A DNA stretch of 64,000 nt from Cristatella mucedo. Lineage: Eukaryota; Bryozoa; Phylactolaemata; Cristatellidae. The position numbers and the translations under genes were made by a program. Positions within the stretch are counted from its first letter, which is position 1. Each line of letters begins with the position of its first letter. The stretch covers positions 343,001 to 407,000 of the forward strand of contig WPIO01000179.1 in assembly GCA_009760855.2 (NCBI GenBank), written 5' to 3'. Under the pieces are notes generated by a model. The model was not told where the DNA came from. It saw nothing but the letters and a program-made list of their open reading frames with translations, and searched no databases. This document shows positions 1 to 10,439 of the stretch, in pieces.

Positions 1-429
1 GTAAGGCCGCCTTCATGTTAAAGAGAAAATCTTTACGGTGGTATGAAGTGCTCCTGTCACTTTTGGTTATGAGCAGCAAAGCCTGCATGGTGTTTCACCC
101 TTATCTTAAGCCAGAAATGGTACTCCCACGAGCTTGTAGCTCCCCTTCGCCCTCCACTGGAAGCTCGGTAGTCCGGTGCCAATTGAGCTGAGGCTCGTCT
201 AGTGGTGCCGTAGGTCTTAATACTGTTCTTTAGCTTCAAGTCAGTGCTTACTTATCTCGGCTTGGCTGGAAAGGCTTCTGGGGCAGAGCGAATCCGTTAA
301 GTAGTAACAATGATGGGCCATTATTTACGAGGGTCTAAGGTAGAGGTCATTTCTGTTAGACTGCTCTCGAGAGCTCTGTCGCACTGTAAACAAACTAAGT
401 CGCACCGAATTATACAAACTTCTGTTAAG

Positions 430-545
430 GATGTTAAATTCTAATTCTCCTTGGGCATCGCTGGCACTACACTGCAATGGCCCAATGGGGTCGTATCTAA
501 CAGTGAGACTTAAGAGCATCGACGTCAACGGGCAACGGTTATCCA
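430..545 (+). mobile_element. LINE-A (L2-like) reverse transcriptase fragment
   Basis: Reads like the GITGTALQWFKS segment of the L2-clade RT seen better preserved near 17880 and 32290. It is broken by substitutions, and a deletion separates it from the next piece. Confidence 0.6.
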
Positions 546-734
546 AGAAGCCTTGAAAGTACCCTAGGGATCTGTTCTTGGTATCTCTTCTGGACTTTTA
601 ATTCACAATTTAAAATTCCTTGCTGATGTAAGGCAAAGCACAATCTAGGGTTTTAATTACTATGCATACTACAAGTAGGTTTACCTGTGCGTTTGTCTTT
701 ACCTCCATTCTAGCATCGAGAACTTGACTCAGCT

Positions 735-905
735 CCATTGCTTCATGCATTGCTGATATTTGCCCTCGGATGGCAGCGAACTTTCTCAAACTGAACGACG
801 ATAAAACGAACTTGCTAGTTATATGCAAACCTAGCGCTGCTCAGAAAAAGGAGAACCTATCCCTCAAAATGGGCCGGCTACCATATCTCTTCTTGCATCT
901 GGACA
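735..905 (+). mobile_element. LINE-A (L2-like) fragment
   Basis: Encodes a degraded IADIC...WMAANFLKLNDDKTNLLV segment, closely matching 41330-41420. Same orientation as 430-545, so probably the same insertion with an internal deletion or divergence. Confidence 0.75.
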
Positions 906-1514
906 AAATCTGGGTACCTATTCCAAAGAAGTATTAACTAAAAAGAAGTTCAACTGATGTAACGGCCTCATTTTATAAAGCAGCATAGGAACCCTGAAGA
1001 CTATTATCATCACTTGAATGGCAAGAATGCATTGCTCTCTGCCGTAGCTTTCACAACAGGCTTGCTTGTAGCCGAGTTCAAGGGGTCAGAAGCTAATTCC
1101 CACCAAACCCCGCCATACTCCGGCCACGCCGCCGCTCGCCATGCCGCTGAGCTAGGGTAAGACGAGCGGCCGTCCGGTTAGAGAGACCTCTTTATAATAT
1201 CGCATGCGCCAACAACAACAGGGGAACTAAACAAGTCTACAGGGGAAGGTTCTATACAAAGTACACTAAAGGAGCGAAAGACGACGCCGCAAGCACGAAC
1301 AAACGCGTCAGTTGGTCAGTCGGCTTCCGCAGTCCCGCCGTTGTACCGACTCCGTTCCAACAGTACGAGCGTATGCTGTAAAAGATCCGGCTAGCCGAGT
1401 AACTGCTTGGCTAGTCGGAGTCGATGTCTACCACAATCGAGAGCTTCTTCCGCCGAAAGACGCCATCTCACGGGAGGGGGGCAACAACCCGCTATAAATA
1501 TAAATATAAATCCT
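906..1514. other. Intergenic, no feature recognised
   Basis: Unique-looking sequence without a convincing coding frame or repeat apart from short ATAAAT repeats at about 1494-1512. Confidence 0.5.
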
Positions 1515-1690
1515 AGCTGATTAAACAGCCACTTTTTTGTATAGAGACAGAAGAGCCTTTACGGCTATCACCACCGCTTGCAGCGGCGATATAGGATCGC
1601 CCACCACAGGAATCGAACCCACGACCTCGGGACTGAGGTCGTGAAAGCAACCACATTACCTAGTGTCCCATCACGGCTCACCGATACACG
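1515..1690 (-). mobile_element. SINE-A (tRNA-derived SINE)
   Basis: Reverse complement carries a tRNA-like head (gagccgtgatgg..., then GTGGGTTCGATTCC as B box) followed by the family body gcaagcggtggtgatagcc, ...ctcttctgtctctatacaaaa and a tail toward tcagctag. At least six other copies in the window share this structure. Confidence 0.8.
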
Positions 1691-4600
1691 GGAAACGCGG
1701 AATATACAAATCACAACAAAGAGCGTGCTATACAGCTCCGCTCGGGCTTTGGGCACTCGTCGCCTTGCGTGCGTAGTCGCATCGCCAGAGCACGCCTACA
1801 GCACCCATCTAGGTGCATAACTCGGCGAGGCCGGGAGCCTCTAACACCTCGACTAACTCGGCCAACTTCTCCTACCCAAGAGTCCCGGTGACCTCTCGTC
1901 ACCGCACATCCGGCCAAGCCATAGGTCATGCCCCGGCCTAGCCGGTGACCCCACCACATTACAGCCGTCCGGTCCCAGCCAACCGAACCTAGCATGGGTA
2001 CGTGCTTACCGGAACTTACCTCCCTGCTGTATTAGAGGATTCGAAGCTTCGTGCCTTTGGCGAGCTACCCAATAACATCCCCAGACCTACTCTAGCTCGA
2101 AAATGCAATTTACAGAAATGAAGCTTGGGCGCGCGGCCAGCGGCAGACTTTCGCAGCGCGCTGGAAGTGCACGGTGCTTAAGTAGAAGTAGAAAATCCAG
2201 CGGGCGTCGCGATGTTTTTAGCCCCGGACGTTTCGTCAACGGTAGCAAGGCTAGAGCAGCAGAATATTTGCCGCATTCGATGTGTCAGCGACAGACAGAC
2301 GTACAGAGGGGTCCGTAGTACCGGTATGTGCATCGATAGTCATTTCAAATTCAACATTGGACATATGCACGTCCGCTATTATGTGCAGCCTTTCTCGCTT
2401 AGCACCCTCTCTGTCGGTGGCGCGTGGCAGCATTCGCTCGTCACTCGGCCGCCAAGTTTCGCCGGCAGAAGTAGCGTGGCACTAATCCGCCCGGTTTGGT
2501 CTAGCATACAATTTTGAGTTGCCAGCTGGGCGCCAAAACCGAAGGGAAATCGCACCCCCAATGCGGGCAAAGCGGTACCGGCACCGTTACAGGCATCCAA
2601 AATCTCTACTACTTAAAGCGAGAAAGTCAGCCCGTCTGCCCGTCCGTCACGCAGCAAGATGGCGCACTTCCGTCACGGACAAGATATCGAAGCGTTGTCT
2701 CCCGTGACCGTACTATGACTACTACTTTTACTATGACTCAGCGAAGCGAGTCCGCAGCCAGTGAGCTCTCGTATGCATGAAATACGGCGGCCCTATAGGG
2801 AGGCAAACAGCCGTAAGGTATGGCGCTAGCGGTGCACGGTTAAAATGCGAGAGTCTAGTGGTTTATTTCGTAGACTTTGGTGTTCCAGGGGTTTAAATCA
2901 TCCTGTAAACTTATTTCTGCTAAGGTAGAGGGGAAACGCTATATTATCGCTAGTTCCGTTAGGAGTCTGGATTCGCTAGCATCCGGACGGGCCGGCTGCT
3001 TCGACCCCAGAAGGCTGCACCTCATTCGATGGCCCCGTCAACTTCGCTGCCTCACGAATGTCAAGGACGACCGTTGCAGCGATTTGCAAGTGACCGTTTT
3101 CTTGTCACGAACGCACATTTTCTGGCAGTTGCTAACTTCTTGCAATGACAGCTATGTTACGCTACTGTAGACAGCTCATGAGTGGTGCTCCCCGGGCCAA
3201 AATCATCCAATGACGAGCGGCGGATAGGTTTCCGGTCGTCGGCGATTGTTTAACTTTATACTTGCCATGCAGCAACCCCTATTGCAATTAAAAGTGTGCG
3301 CCTATATTCCGACAGTACACAAGGATTCAGCTCGCATTGATAAATAGTCATTTCAAGACTCGGCTTTAAGAACTATGTTTACGAACAGTTTCAGATTCAC
3401 GAAGCGCGGATCGTGTTTTTCTGGCGGTTGTAGAAATATCCGAAACTCGAAGCCCATCCGCCTTAGAGTGGGTACTAAAGTCCATACAGTCGAACCCTTT
3501 TAAAGTTTTTTTTACAATAGTGCGTTTTCATGGTAATTGCTAATTATCCTTGTTCAAGACTGTATACTTATTGAATAAGGGTAGCAGAGACATACTTTTA
3601 TAAAGCACCCCATTTTACCTGTCTATTTTCTTTTGTGCTTTGCCCAAGTGTGCACGATTGACAGAGTTATACTAGCTGGTATCCTATTAACCAACGGCCA
3701 TGAGAATTTTTTGTCCTTTTAAATGCTTGCCATAGCATGATAATTGTATGCTTTTGCACGCTTGCCTAAGCAGCATATCTTTTTTTGTTAACCGTTGGTT
3801 ATTGGTTCTCCAGTAGTGTTTTCGAGCACCCGAATTAAGATTAAGTTCTCCAAGGGCGCTATAAAAAAGATGGTATTGTTATTTTTATTACAAGAAAATA
3901 CCTGCTTTTAGGCGACTAAGTAGCGGGCGCTTTTCCACCGTGCTCAAGCCAGCTGCGATAGCAGTTCTGCGTGCTTTAAGTGGTCATGTATTTGATCTAG
4001 CACACCTAATTTTATTCCCCAGTAAACGTTCAAATGCACTCCTAGATAAATTTCTCCGGCATTGTTGGCGAATTAGCGGTCTCTCGCGGTAAGGCAAGAC
4101 GTAGTAAGCGATGGGTACAACAAGTGCTTCGAGTATTGCCCACGTTGTTACTTGTCGCTATACACGCCTCTCTCCCGGAGGCACTGCGGTGATTTTCTGT
4201 TAATAAGCGGTCATAAATAATTGCAGCGACGTCTCTTTAAGGGGTGCCAGCGGAATGCAATAGAACTCTAATAATTCACTACGTGAAACGCTACATACCT
4301 CTTTAATACAAGAAACGATTCTCGACGACACGCTTGACCTGTTTGCTCTTACCGATACCTGGCTGCAAAAGAAAAACCTAGCAACAAATGCCTCTTCACG
4401 AGGCTTCTCTTTATGGATACATCAATGTCACTGACCGAAATTTAAATAGCCATGTCGCCGCTCGTCGCTCGCCGAGTTTCCAGCTGTTCGCTGTTACCTC
4501 GAAGCAGCCGTTGCAGCGAATCATTCCAAAAGTAAGCTGCTGTGGCATATTTTTATAGTTGATGCCACCCACTATCGCTTTGATGTTTTTCGTACCTTTG

Positions 4601-5535
4601 CCAATACATTTCTATTCCGAATCACATGCATCGCGGACGTAGTAAGGGTGTCGGCAGGGGGGACATTGCCTTTTTCCGTAGAGCTTGGGGGCTGTGACCT
4701 GGGCTGCCCAATACCTACTCGCACGACCGCAACCAACGAAGAATTTTTGTGCACTCAGTCCACGCGATTCGACACGTTCCTGCGATTTTCTGGTATCCTA
4801 AGCTCTTACAAAGTTAAGTTAAAGTTAGAACGTTGTAGTTTGACGCCTCGAGAACAAGCAAGCGACTGGACGGAAATACCGAACGTCCAAGAAAAACTCT
4901 GCATTTGGGCTCGCAGCTCGACAGCTCACAACCGTTCTCGTCTGCGCCAGCGTTCACACTCTCCTCCTCTCCAGGCCGTGACTCATCCTTCATAAAACAT
5001 AAACTCATCAAACCACAACACTCAATAAACCACAAACCCATCAAACCATAAACCCTCTGCAAGAACACATACCCGTGATCTCGAGATCCCAGATCCCAGC
5101 AGCAATACAAATAAAATCAAAGCACCGCGAGGCACAGAGCGCACAGAGCCGCTGCAAATGCGGAGTCTACAAATCTAAGATGAAGTAGCGGCCCACCTTT
5201 CACGCAAGAGAAAAAGCACTTGGCAAGACAACAGTGCCGTCACAGTCCAGCGACCAGCATTAAGCAGCAGTCCCCGCTGGCAGGCAAGCAGGCTACATCG
5301 CAGCTTCTTGGAGGAGGCACGTTGGAGCACGGCCTTTTTCAACCAGCAGGCTGATAAGCCACCGGCCTCTTCGCACAGCTGGAGCGTTGCTACTAGACTT
5401 TCCCCACAGCGAAGGGTCAGGTCCGTGCCTCCTTTGCCACGCGGGTTTTAACCATCTCTTTATTGGAGGAAGTCATCGAAGCAGCATGAAAGAGCACGTC
5501 AGGACTGACTGTCTGTCCATAGACTGGCTCGTCCT
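1691..5535. other. Intergenic, no feature recognised
   Basis: No spliced coding signal, family motif or repeat is recognised. The open frames at 2103-2780 and 4648-4995 overlap frames on the other strand and look like chance frames in GC-richer sequence. Confidence 0.5.
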
Positions 5536-5575
5536 TCGACCAAAGCAGTTAATTGATATAAACTGCTTTGGTCGA
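5536..5575. repeat. Perfect 15-bp inverted repeat (hairpin)
   Basis: Arms tcgaccaaagcagtt (5536-5550) and aactgctttggtcga (5561-5575) around a 10-nt AT-rich loop, immediately upstream of a LINE-B copy. Confidence 0.85.
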
Positions 5576-5589
5576 ATTCTAGCTATCTA

Positions 5590-6535
5590 AGACCGTTAGG
5601 TCTGTTAGATCTATACGCGTGGATTTATACTCTTAACTAAAAGAGAATAAAACCGAGCTGCTATTCATAGGTCAACCAAAGTGTGCGGCTGGACTAGGAG
5701 ACGTTGCTCTTCTAATAAGTGATGCTGTTGTGCGACCGTCACCGCGTGCTCAGAATTTAGGTATCTTGTTCGATAACTACCAAATTTTGATGCAAGTTTC
5801 GTTAGGAAGACTGCCTCCTCAGCTAGCCATCACGTCCGATCCTTATCTAGGATAGATACTGTCTACCACGATGGCTTGAATAGCTACCTGGTGCTATCAA
5901 GGCTGGATTATTGCAGTTTCTTTTTGGCTGAGCTTACGAAAAAGTCGTTAGGCTACTGCAGCTGGTGACAAATATGGCTGCAAGGCTAGTTAACAAATCC
6001 CAGAGCTTAAGCCACGTGTCTCCTTTGCTGAAGGAGCTGCGATAGCTTACGGTTGATAAACGGACACAAAGAAAAGTTCCTAAGCTGATCCACAATACCC
6101 GCTACGGCTTGGCTTCTTTATACTTAGTTGAACCTGCTGCACCAGTTTCAGCCTCCTCGTGGCCTCAGGTCCTCTATGGTGAATACGTTAGCTGTTCCAT
6201 TCCTACGCTTAAAGGTCGCCGACGACATAAGCTTTTTATCTGAAAGTCGTAGGCTGTGGAGCTCATTTCCACAATTCTTACGCAACCACATCTATTCTCC
6301 TTCTGTTGACTGATGCACGTCCTTTCCAGCCGTTTTCGTGCTAATCACTTCCTAGACTGCGTTGATGACTCAGCTATGTATTTAAATTCCTCTTTGTCGC
6401 GTGAGATGAAGTCTGTTGGCTACAGAATTCATGCCGAAAGCCGCTTAGGCATTGGGTGCACTATAGAGAGCTCTTCTGTGTATCACATACTTAGTCGTTT
6501 TGCGACTTTATGGAGTTACGTTACATAGACGGAGA
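5590..6535 (+). mobile_element. LINE-B (L2-like) 3' portion, degenerate
   Basis: Parallels 11490-12485 segment by segment: the ...ctcttctaataggtgatgctgt... block, the LVLSRLDYC-type region, and ...SVGYR...T/AES near the 3' end, ending with a tatggagttacgttacat motif. Multiple stops and frameshifts. Confidence 0.8.
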
Positions 6536-8215
6536 CGCATAGAGCGCCGAGTTCCGGTTTTGGCGCTGACAATATCGAGCAGGCATCGCCGCCGGCATTG
6601 CACTGCAGTAGTTCCGGTCACATACATACAGAGGCAGACTCCAGAGCGCAGGTGCCGACGGACCACAGCAAGCTAGTCCGTGCATTTGTGACAACATGTC
6701 TAGACATATGAAACTAGCTCCTCGCAAGTCTCTGCCTCTGCAATAAGACGCTAGCCGCCGGTACACAGGCCAGTAGGTAGGATCGTCTGCTGTAAATATG
6801 GCAGCACGATGGCGCATGAAACCACTTCTCACCATTCTGCTATCGGCTCTCTTCATCAGGCCGCTCGCGCTCTATGCGCCTAATTATCTGTATAATTACT
6901 TGTCTGTCTGGCTTCCCCTGCCCCTCCCGCCTCTCCTCCTCCTACAGGTCCTATAGCGCACGTCATCTAGCGTCGCTTCTTCTGATCAACCTTAACTCAT
7001 TTGAAGACCATTACTTCAGTTCATATGCACCTAACGACTGAAGCCTAGATGCCGGGAAGTGCAGATGCACTGCAGTGCAGCTACTGGCTGCTTGTGCGAG
7101 CCCAGGCGATACGCGCTGCTTGCACACGAAGCGTCGCGGCCAGAGAAGAAACGAGGGTTTTCATCTAGATGACGAAGCAAGGCCGGCAAGAGTTTCATGT
7201 GCGCGAGAGGGGGGATGCAAGACCGACGAGAGAGGAAAAATTATAGCGTCCAATTGTCGTCTTCACTCGACACGAGCTCGACGATTGCTCATCGAGTGGA
7301 TGTGCGGGGAGGGGGTTGGGGGCTCGGGCTCGAGATGGCGGCGGCTCGACGAAGAGCGAAGCCACCGCCATCGAGAGTTGCTCTGTCAGTTGCCGATCCA
7401 AGTCATTTAGTCGGCTCGCCACTCCTCTCTATAGATTAGAATGCTGTCGCTCAATCGATTCGTACGTACGGGAAGTTTGGAGGTCGGTTCTGACTTTCAT
7501 TAAGATGTGCATTGACCTCGCAGAATTTGTCCCTGTCTACAGCTGCATCTGTTCCGCTTAGTCTTCTCAGCGCACCAGCGAAGTTGTAAAAAAGTAAAAA
7601 ATCTTGCACGAAAAGCGCGCTCTAGTTCTGCATAATCACGAGATCAATTTCTCAGCATCTAGTGCCGAAGCTCTTATATGTAGGCTATTTCCAAAAGAGT
7701 ATTGCACTTCATTGCAGCAGAGATTACAAGTTTCTTGCTGCTAAACTTTGAGTTAAAATTAGTGTGAAAGTATTCTCATAATAAAGCGACGCTTTTTCAC
7801 GTCTCAATAATTTACGATGCTAAGGTGCCAACAATTAGATGGTATAGTCTAAATCATTGCACCGGATAGGTATATCTATCGAATGGTGTTAGACGGCTTG
7901 GCCCTTCCACCAGTCATCATGTTTAGACAGCTCTCCAAATTGACTTAAGCCCGGACTATGCCTAGGCGGCTCAGGGCCTAAGCCTTCCGGCCGGGCATTA
8001 GCAAATTAAGGGCCTAGGCAAATTTGCGGCCTAGGCCCGACCTAGCCTGGCCTAGGCGTGGCTACGTGCCTGATCGTGTCAATATTTTGGTTGATGATTT
8101 CATTATGGGTCTCTATTTTAATGCTTTAATGCTGTCTTACACATCTAATAGAAATACGTTGTACTTGCACTTAAAATTTTTTATAGCCTACTGATAGGTG
8201 CACAGGCTTAAGATA
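6536..8215. other. Intergenic; CCTAGG-rich palindromic cluster at 7955-8062
   Basis: Mostly unrecognised. At 7955-8062 the palindromic core CCTAGG recurs in ggcctaggc contexts five times, with degenerate copies between. A short plus-strand frame from 6798 begins MAARWRMKPLLTILLSALFI and resembles a signal peptide, but nothing supports expression. Confidence 0.45.
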
Positions 8216-8217
8216 TA

Positions 8218-8585
8218 CAGTGGTACCTCGGCTTACGAGTTTAATTCGTTCCGTGCCGGAGCTCGGAACTCAAATTACTCGTATGTCAAATCAATTTTTC
8301 CATTGAAATGAATTGAAATGCAATTAATCCGTTCCGGATTCCCAAAAAACACTGCGATTTTTGTCATGTTTTTAAATTAAAAATGTACTTATAAAATAAC
8401 GAATATTGTTTTACAAACAATACTATTGAATTTCTTGCAATATACGGGTTTTATTAATCCTAATGTACAAGAGTAATTTAGCCCTACTAATTTAGCTGGC
8501 AACCCAAAGAAAAAAATCGGTCGAGAGACAGCTCGTGTCTCGAAACACTCGCATGTCGAGACACTCGTAAGCCGGGGTACCACTG
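8218..8585. mobile_element. MITE with TA target duplication (Tc1/mariner-pogo-like)
   Basis: Terminal inverted repeats CAGTGGTACCTCGGCTTACG at 8218 and its near-perfect complement ending at 8585 (21 of 22 bases match). TA dinucleotides flank both ends (8216-8217, 8586-8587). It is about 368 bp with no transposase, so non-autonomous. Confidence 0.88.
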
Positions 8586-8689
8586 TAGTGATAAATATTC
8601 AAAACGCGGCTATGATGAGGCACAACAGTAAATACGGCGTCGTTTATACTGAGAGACAGGTCAGTTTCTGCAATGGGCAAAGTGTTTAA

Positions 8690-9000
8690 AGCAGGCTGTT
8701 CAACATTGTCACCAGAGTCTGTTTATATTAAATTTAAATAAACACGTTTAGAGCTACCTTTTTAGTTTAGGGTTTAAGATTTTGGATTTGGTGTAAAGGG
8801 GTTGTATGTTTTTGGGTTTTCAGTTTAGGGTTAAGTGATATAGGTTTTTATTTTCTTGGGTTTGAGTTTTATAATTTAGCGTTTAGATTTTAGGGTTTAA
8901 ATTTTGGAAAGCATTTTTTAACAGAAATAAGATCTCAAAACTGGTCTATTTAATGTAAGTATAAACAGACTCTCTGGAAACCGTGTTGAACAATCTGCTA
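8690..9000. mobile_element. Inverted-repeat element with GT-rich TTTAGGG-like core
   Basis: The left end (gcaggctgttcaacattgtc...agagtctgtttata) and right end (inverted: gcagattgttcaacacggtt...agagtctgtttata) form imperfect terminal inverted repeats of about 40-50 bp. The core has TTTAGGG at 8766, 8824 and 8889 in a degenerate T/G-rich stretch. No coding capacity; superfamily unknown. Confidence 0.7.
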
Positions 9001-9786
9001 TAGGTACTGTGCCCGTATGAGAGACTTACCTCGCTCAATGCGCAGATGGCGCCGTATTAGCAGGGTATACGCAACTAAACTTGGGCATTTCTGACAGAAG
9101 CAAATCCAAAGCACGTAGCAAGTTCAGCTGAAGTAATGAAAGAATAAACTGGCTAATAAAAAAAAAGAATAAACTAATAAAATAATAAAAATAATAAAAG
9201 TAATAAAAGAATAAACTGGCTGAAGGACGGAGCTTTTGTCACGCCCTTTTGTCACGCAAGGTGATTCCTCGTAGTAGCTCCTGCCTGCTAGTTTAGGTAG
9301 CTGCACAAGTCTTGCAATGTGTACAGACCTGAGGTCCACGGAGAGCATAAAGGTAAAGGTCGAGAACAAAAACGGTGCAGGAGCGCTGGTCTTACGAAAG
9401 CGCTCTCTTTGCCTGCACAGTACAGTTAGTGCGGTAGAACTCAGGCGGGCTCGTTACAAGCTTACAACTGCGGTTACTCAGTGCAATCACTCAGCGACAG
9501 GCCGTACGTGACCGAGTGAGGCTACTCTGATCAGATACTTGCCGTGTGCGAGCGCCGGGTCAGAAGTAATAAGTAAATCGTGCTGCTCGTAATTGTAATC
9601 GCATCGTCTTTTCCTTTTTACTCGGACTAGTTCAAGGGCAGGCTCCTGTTGAAAAGCCAGTGGCCAGCGCTCAAAAGTGGCAAGCTCGGGGTAATCACAT
9701 TGCCGCCTCCTTTAAAAACTCGCTCACCGCCCCACAGAAAATGTCACCCGCTGCTGTCTAGCGCCCCGTCGGTGCGATTGTAAATA
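9001..9786. other. Intergenic, no feature recognised
   Basis: Contains an A-rich AATAAA-repeat stretch at 9155-9215. No gene recognised. Confidence 0.5.
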
Positions 9787-9945
9787 TAATTCAAATACAA
9801 ATATAATTCATTTATATAGCGCCCCAAGAGAACTTAATCTCTATTGAGGCACTTCACATATGCCTCGGGGCTCGAGCCCACGACCTCAGTCAGACCTTGG
9901 TCGGGGCGAGCACCTTAACCGCTGGACCAATTGTCTCAGTCTTCT
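9787..9945 (-). mobile_element. SINE-B (tRNA head, LINE-A tail)
   Basis: Inverted, it reads a tRNA-like head with ggttaaggtgctcgcc, the B-box-like GGGCTCGAGCCC, then catatgtgaagtgcctcaat and an agagattaagttctcttggg tail ending gcgctatataaatga. The tail matches the LINE-A 3' end. Confidence 0.85.
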
Positions 9946-9984
9946 GCTCTTCTTATGCCACAGCATTAGTTTACCCGAAAAGAA

Positions 9985-10165
9985 AACAAAATACTAGCTT
10001 ATTTTAGCAGCCTCTTTTTGAATAGCAACAGAAAACCCTTCAAGGCTATCACCACCGCTTGCATCGGCAATACAGGATCGCCCACCGCAGGATTCGAACC
10101 CACGACATCGGGACTAAGGTCGTGAAAAGCAACCGACTTACCTTGTGAGCCATCACGGCTCACCC
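9985..10165 (-). mobile_element. SINE-A copy
   Basis: Well preserved: inverted head gagccgtgatggctcacaagg, perfect B box GGGTTCGAATCC, body gcaagcggtggtgatagcc, and tail ...aaagaggctgctaaaataag. Confidence 0.85.
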
Positions 10166-10439
10166 AAAACGAACTCACCGCGACCGCAGCATCCACTAAC
10201 AGAGTGGAGAGAAAAAACTGAGAGCCACGTGATTGATCAGCCACCATGCTGGGAAAGCAGAGGACTCGGAGCCGATCCTCAGTTTGCCTGTAGTGCCATC
10301 GCCAATAAGCCCACGCACGGCAGTATCTGCATCAGCTGGGGTGTAGAGAGTTACTGCCCTGTTCTTTGAGAAACTACGACACAGGAAGTCAGGCAGTAGG
10401 TATAAAGATCAAGTCAGTATAGGGTTCAATTTCAAAGAC

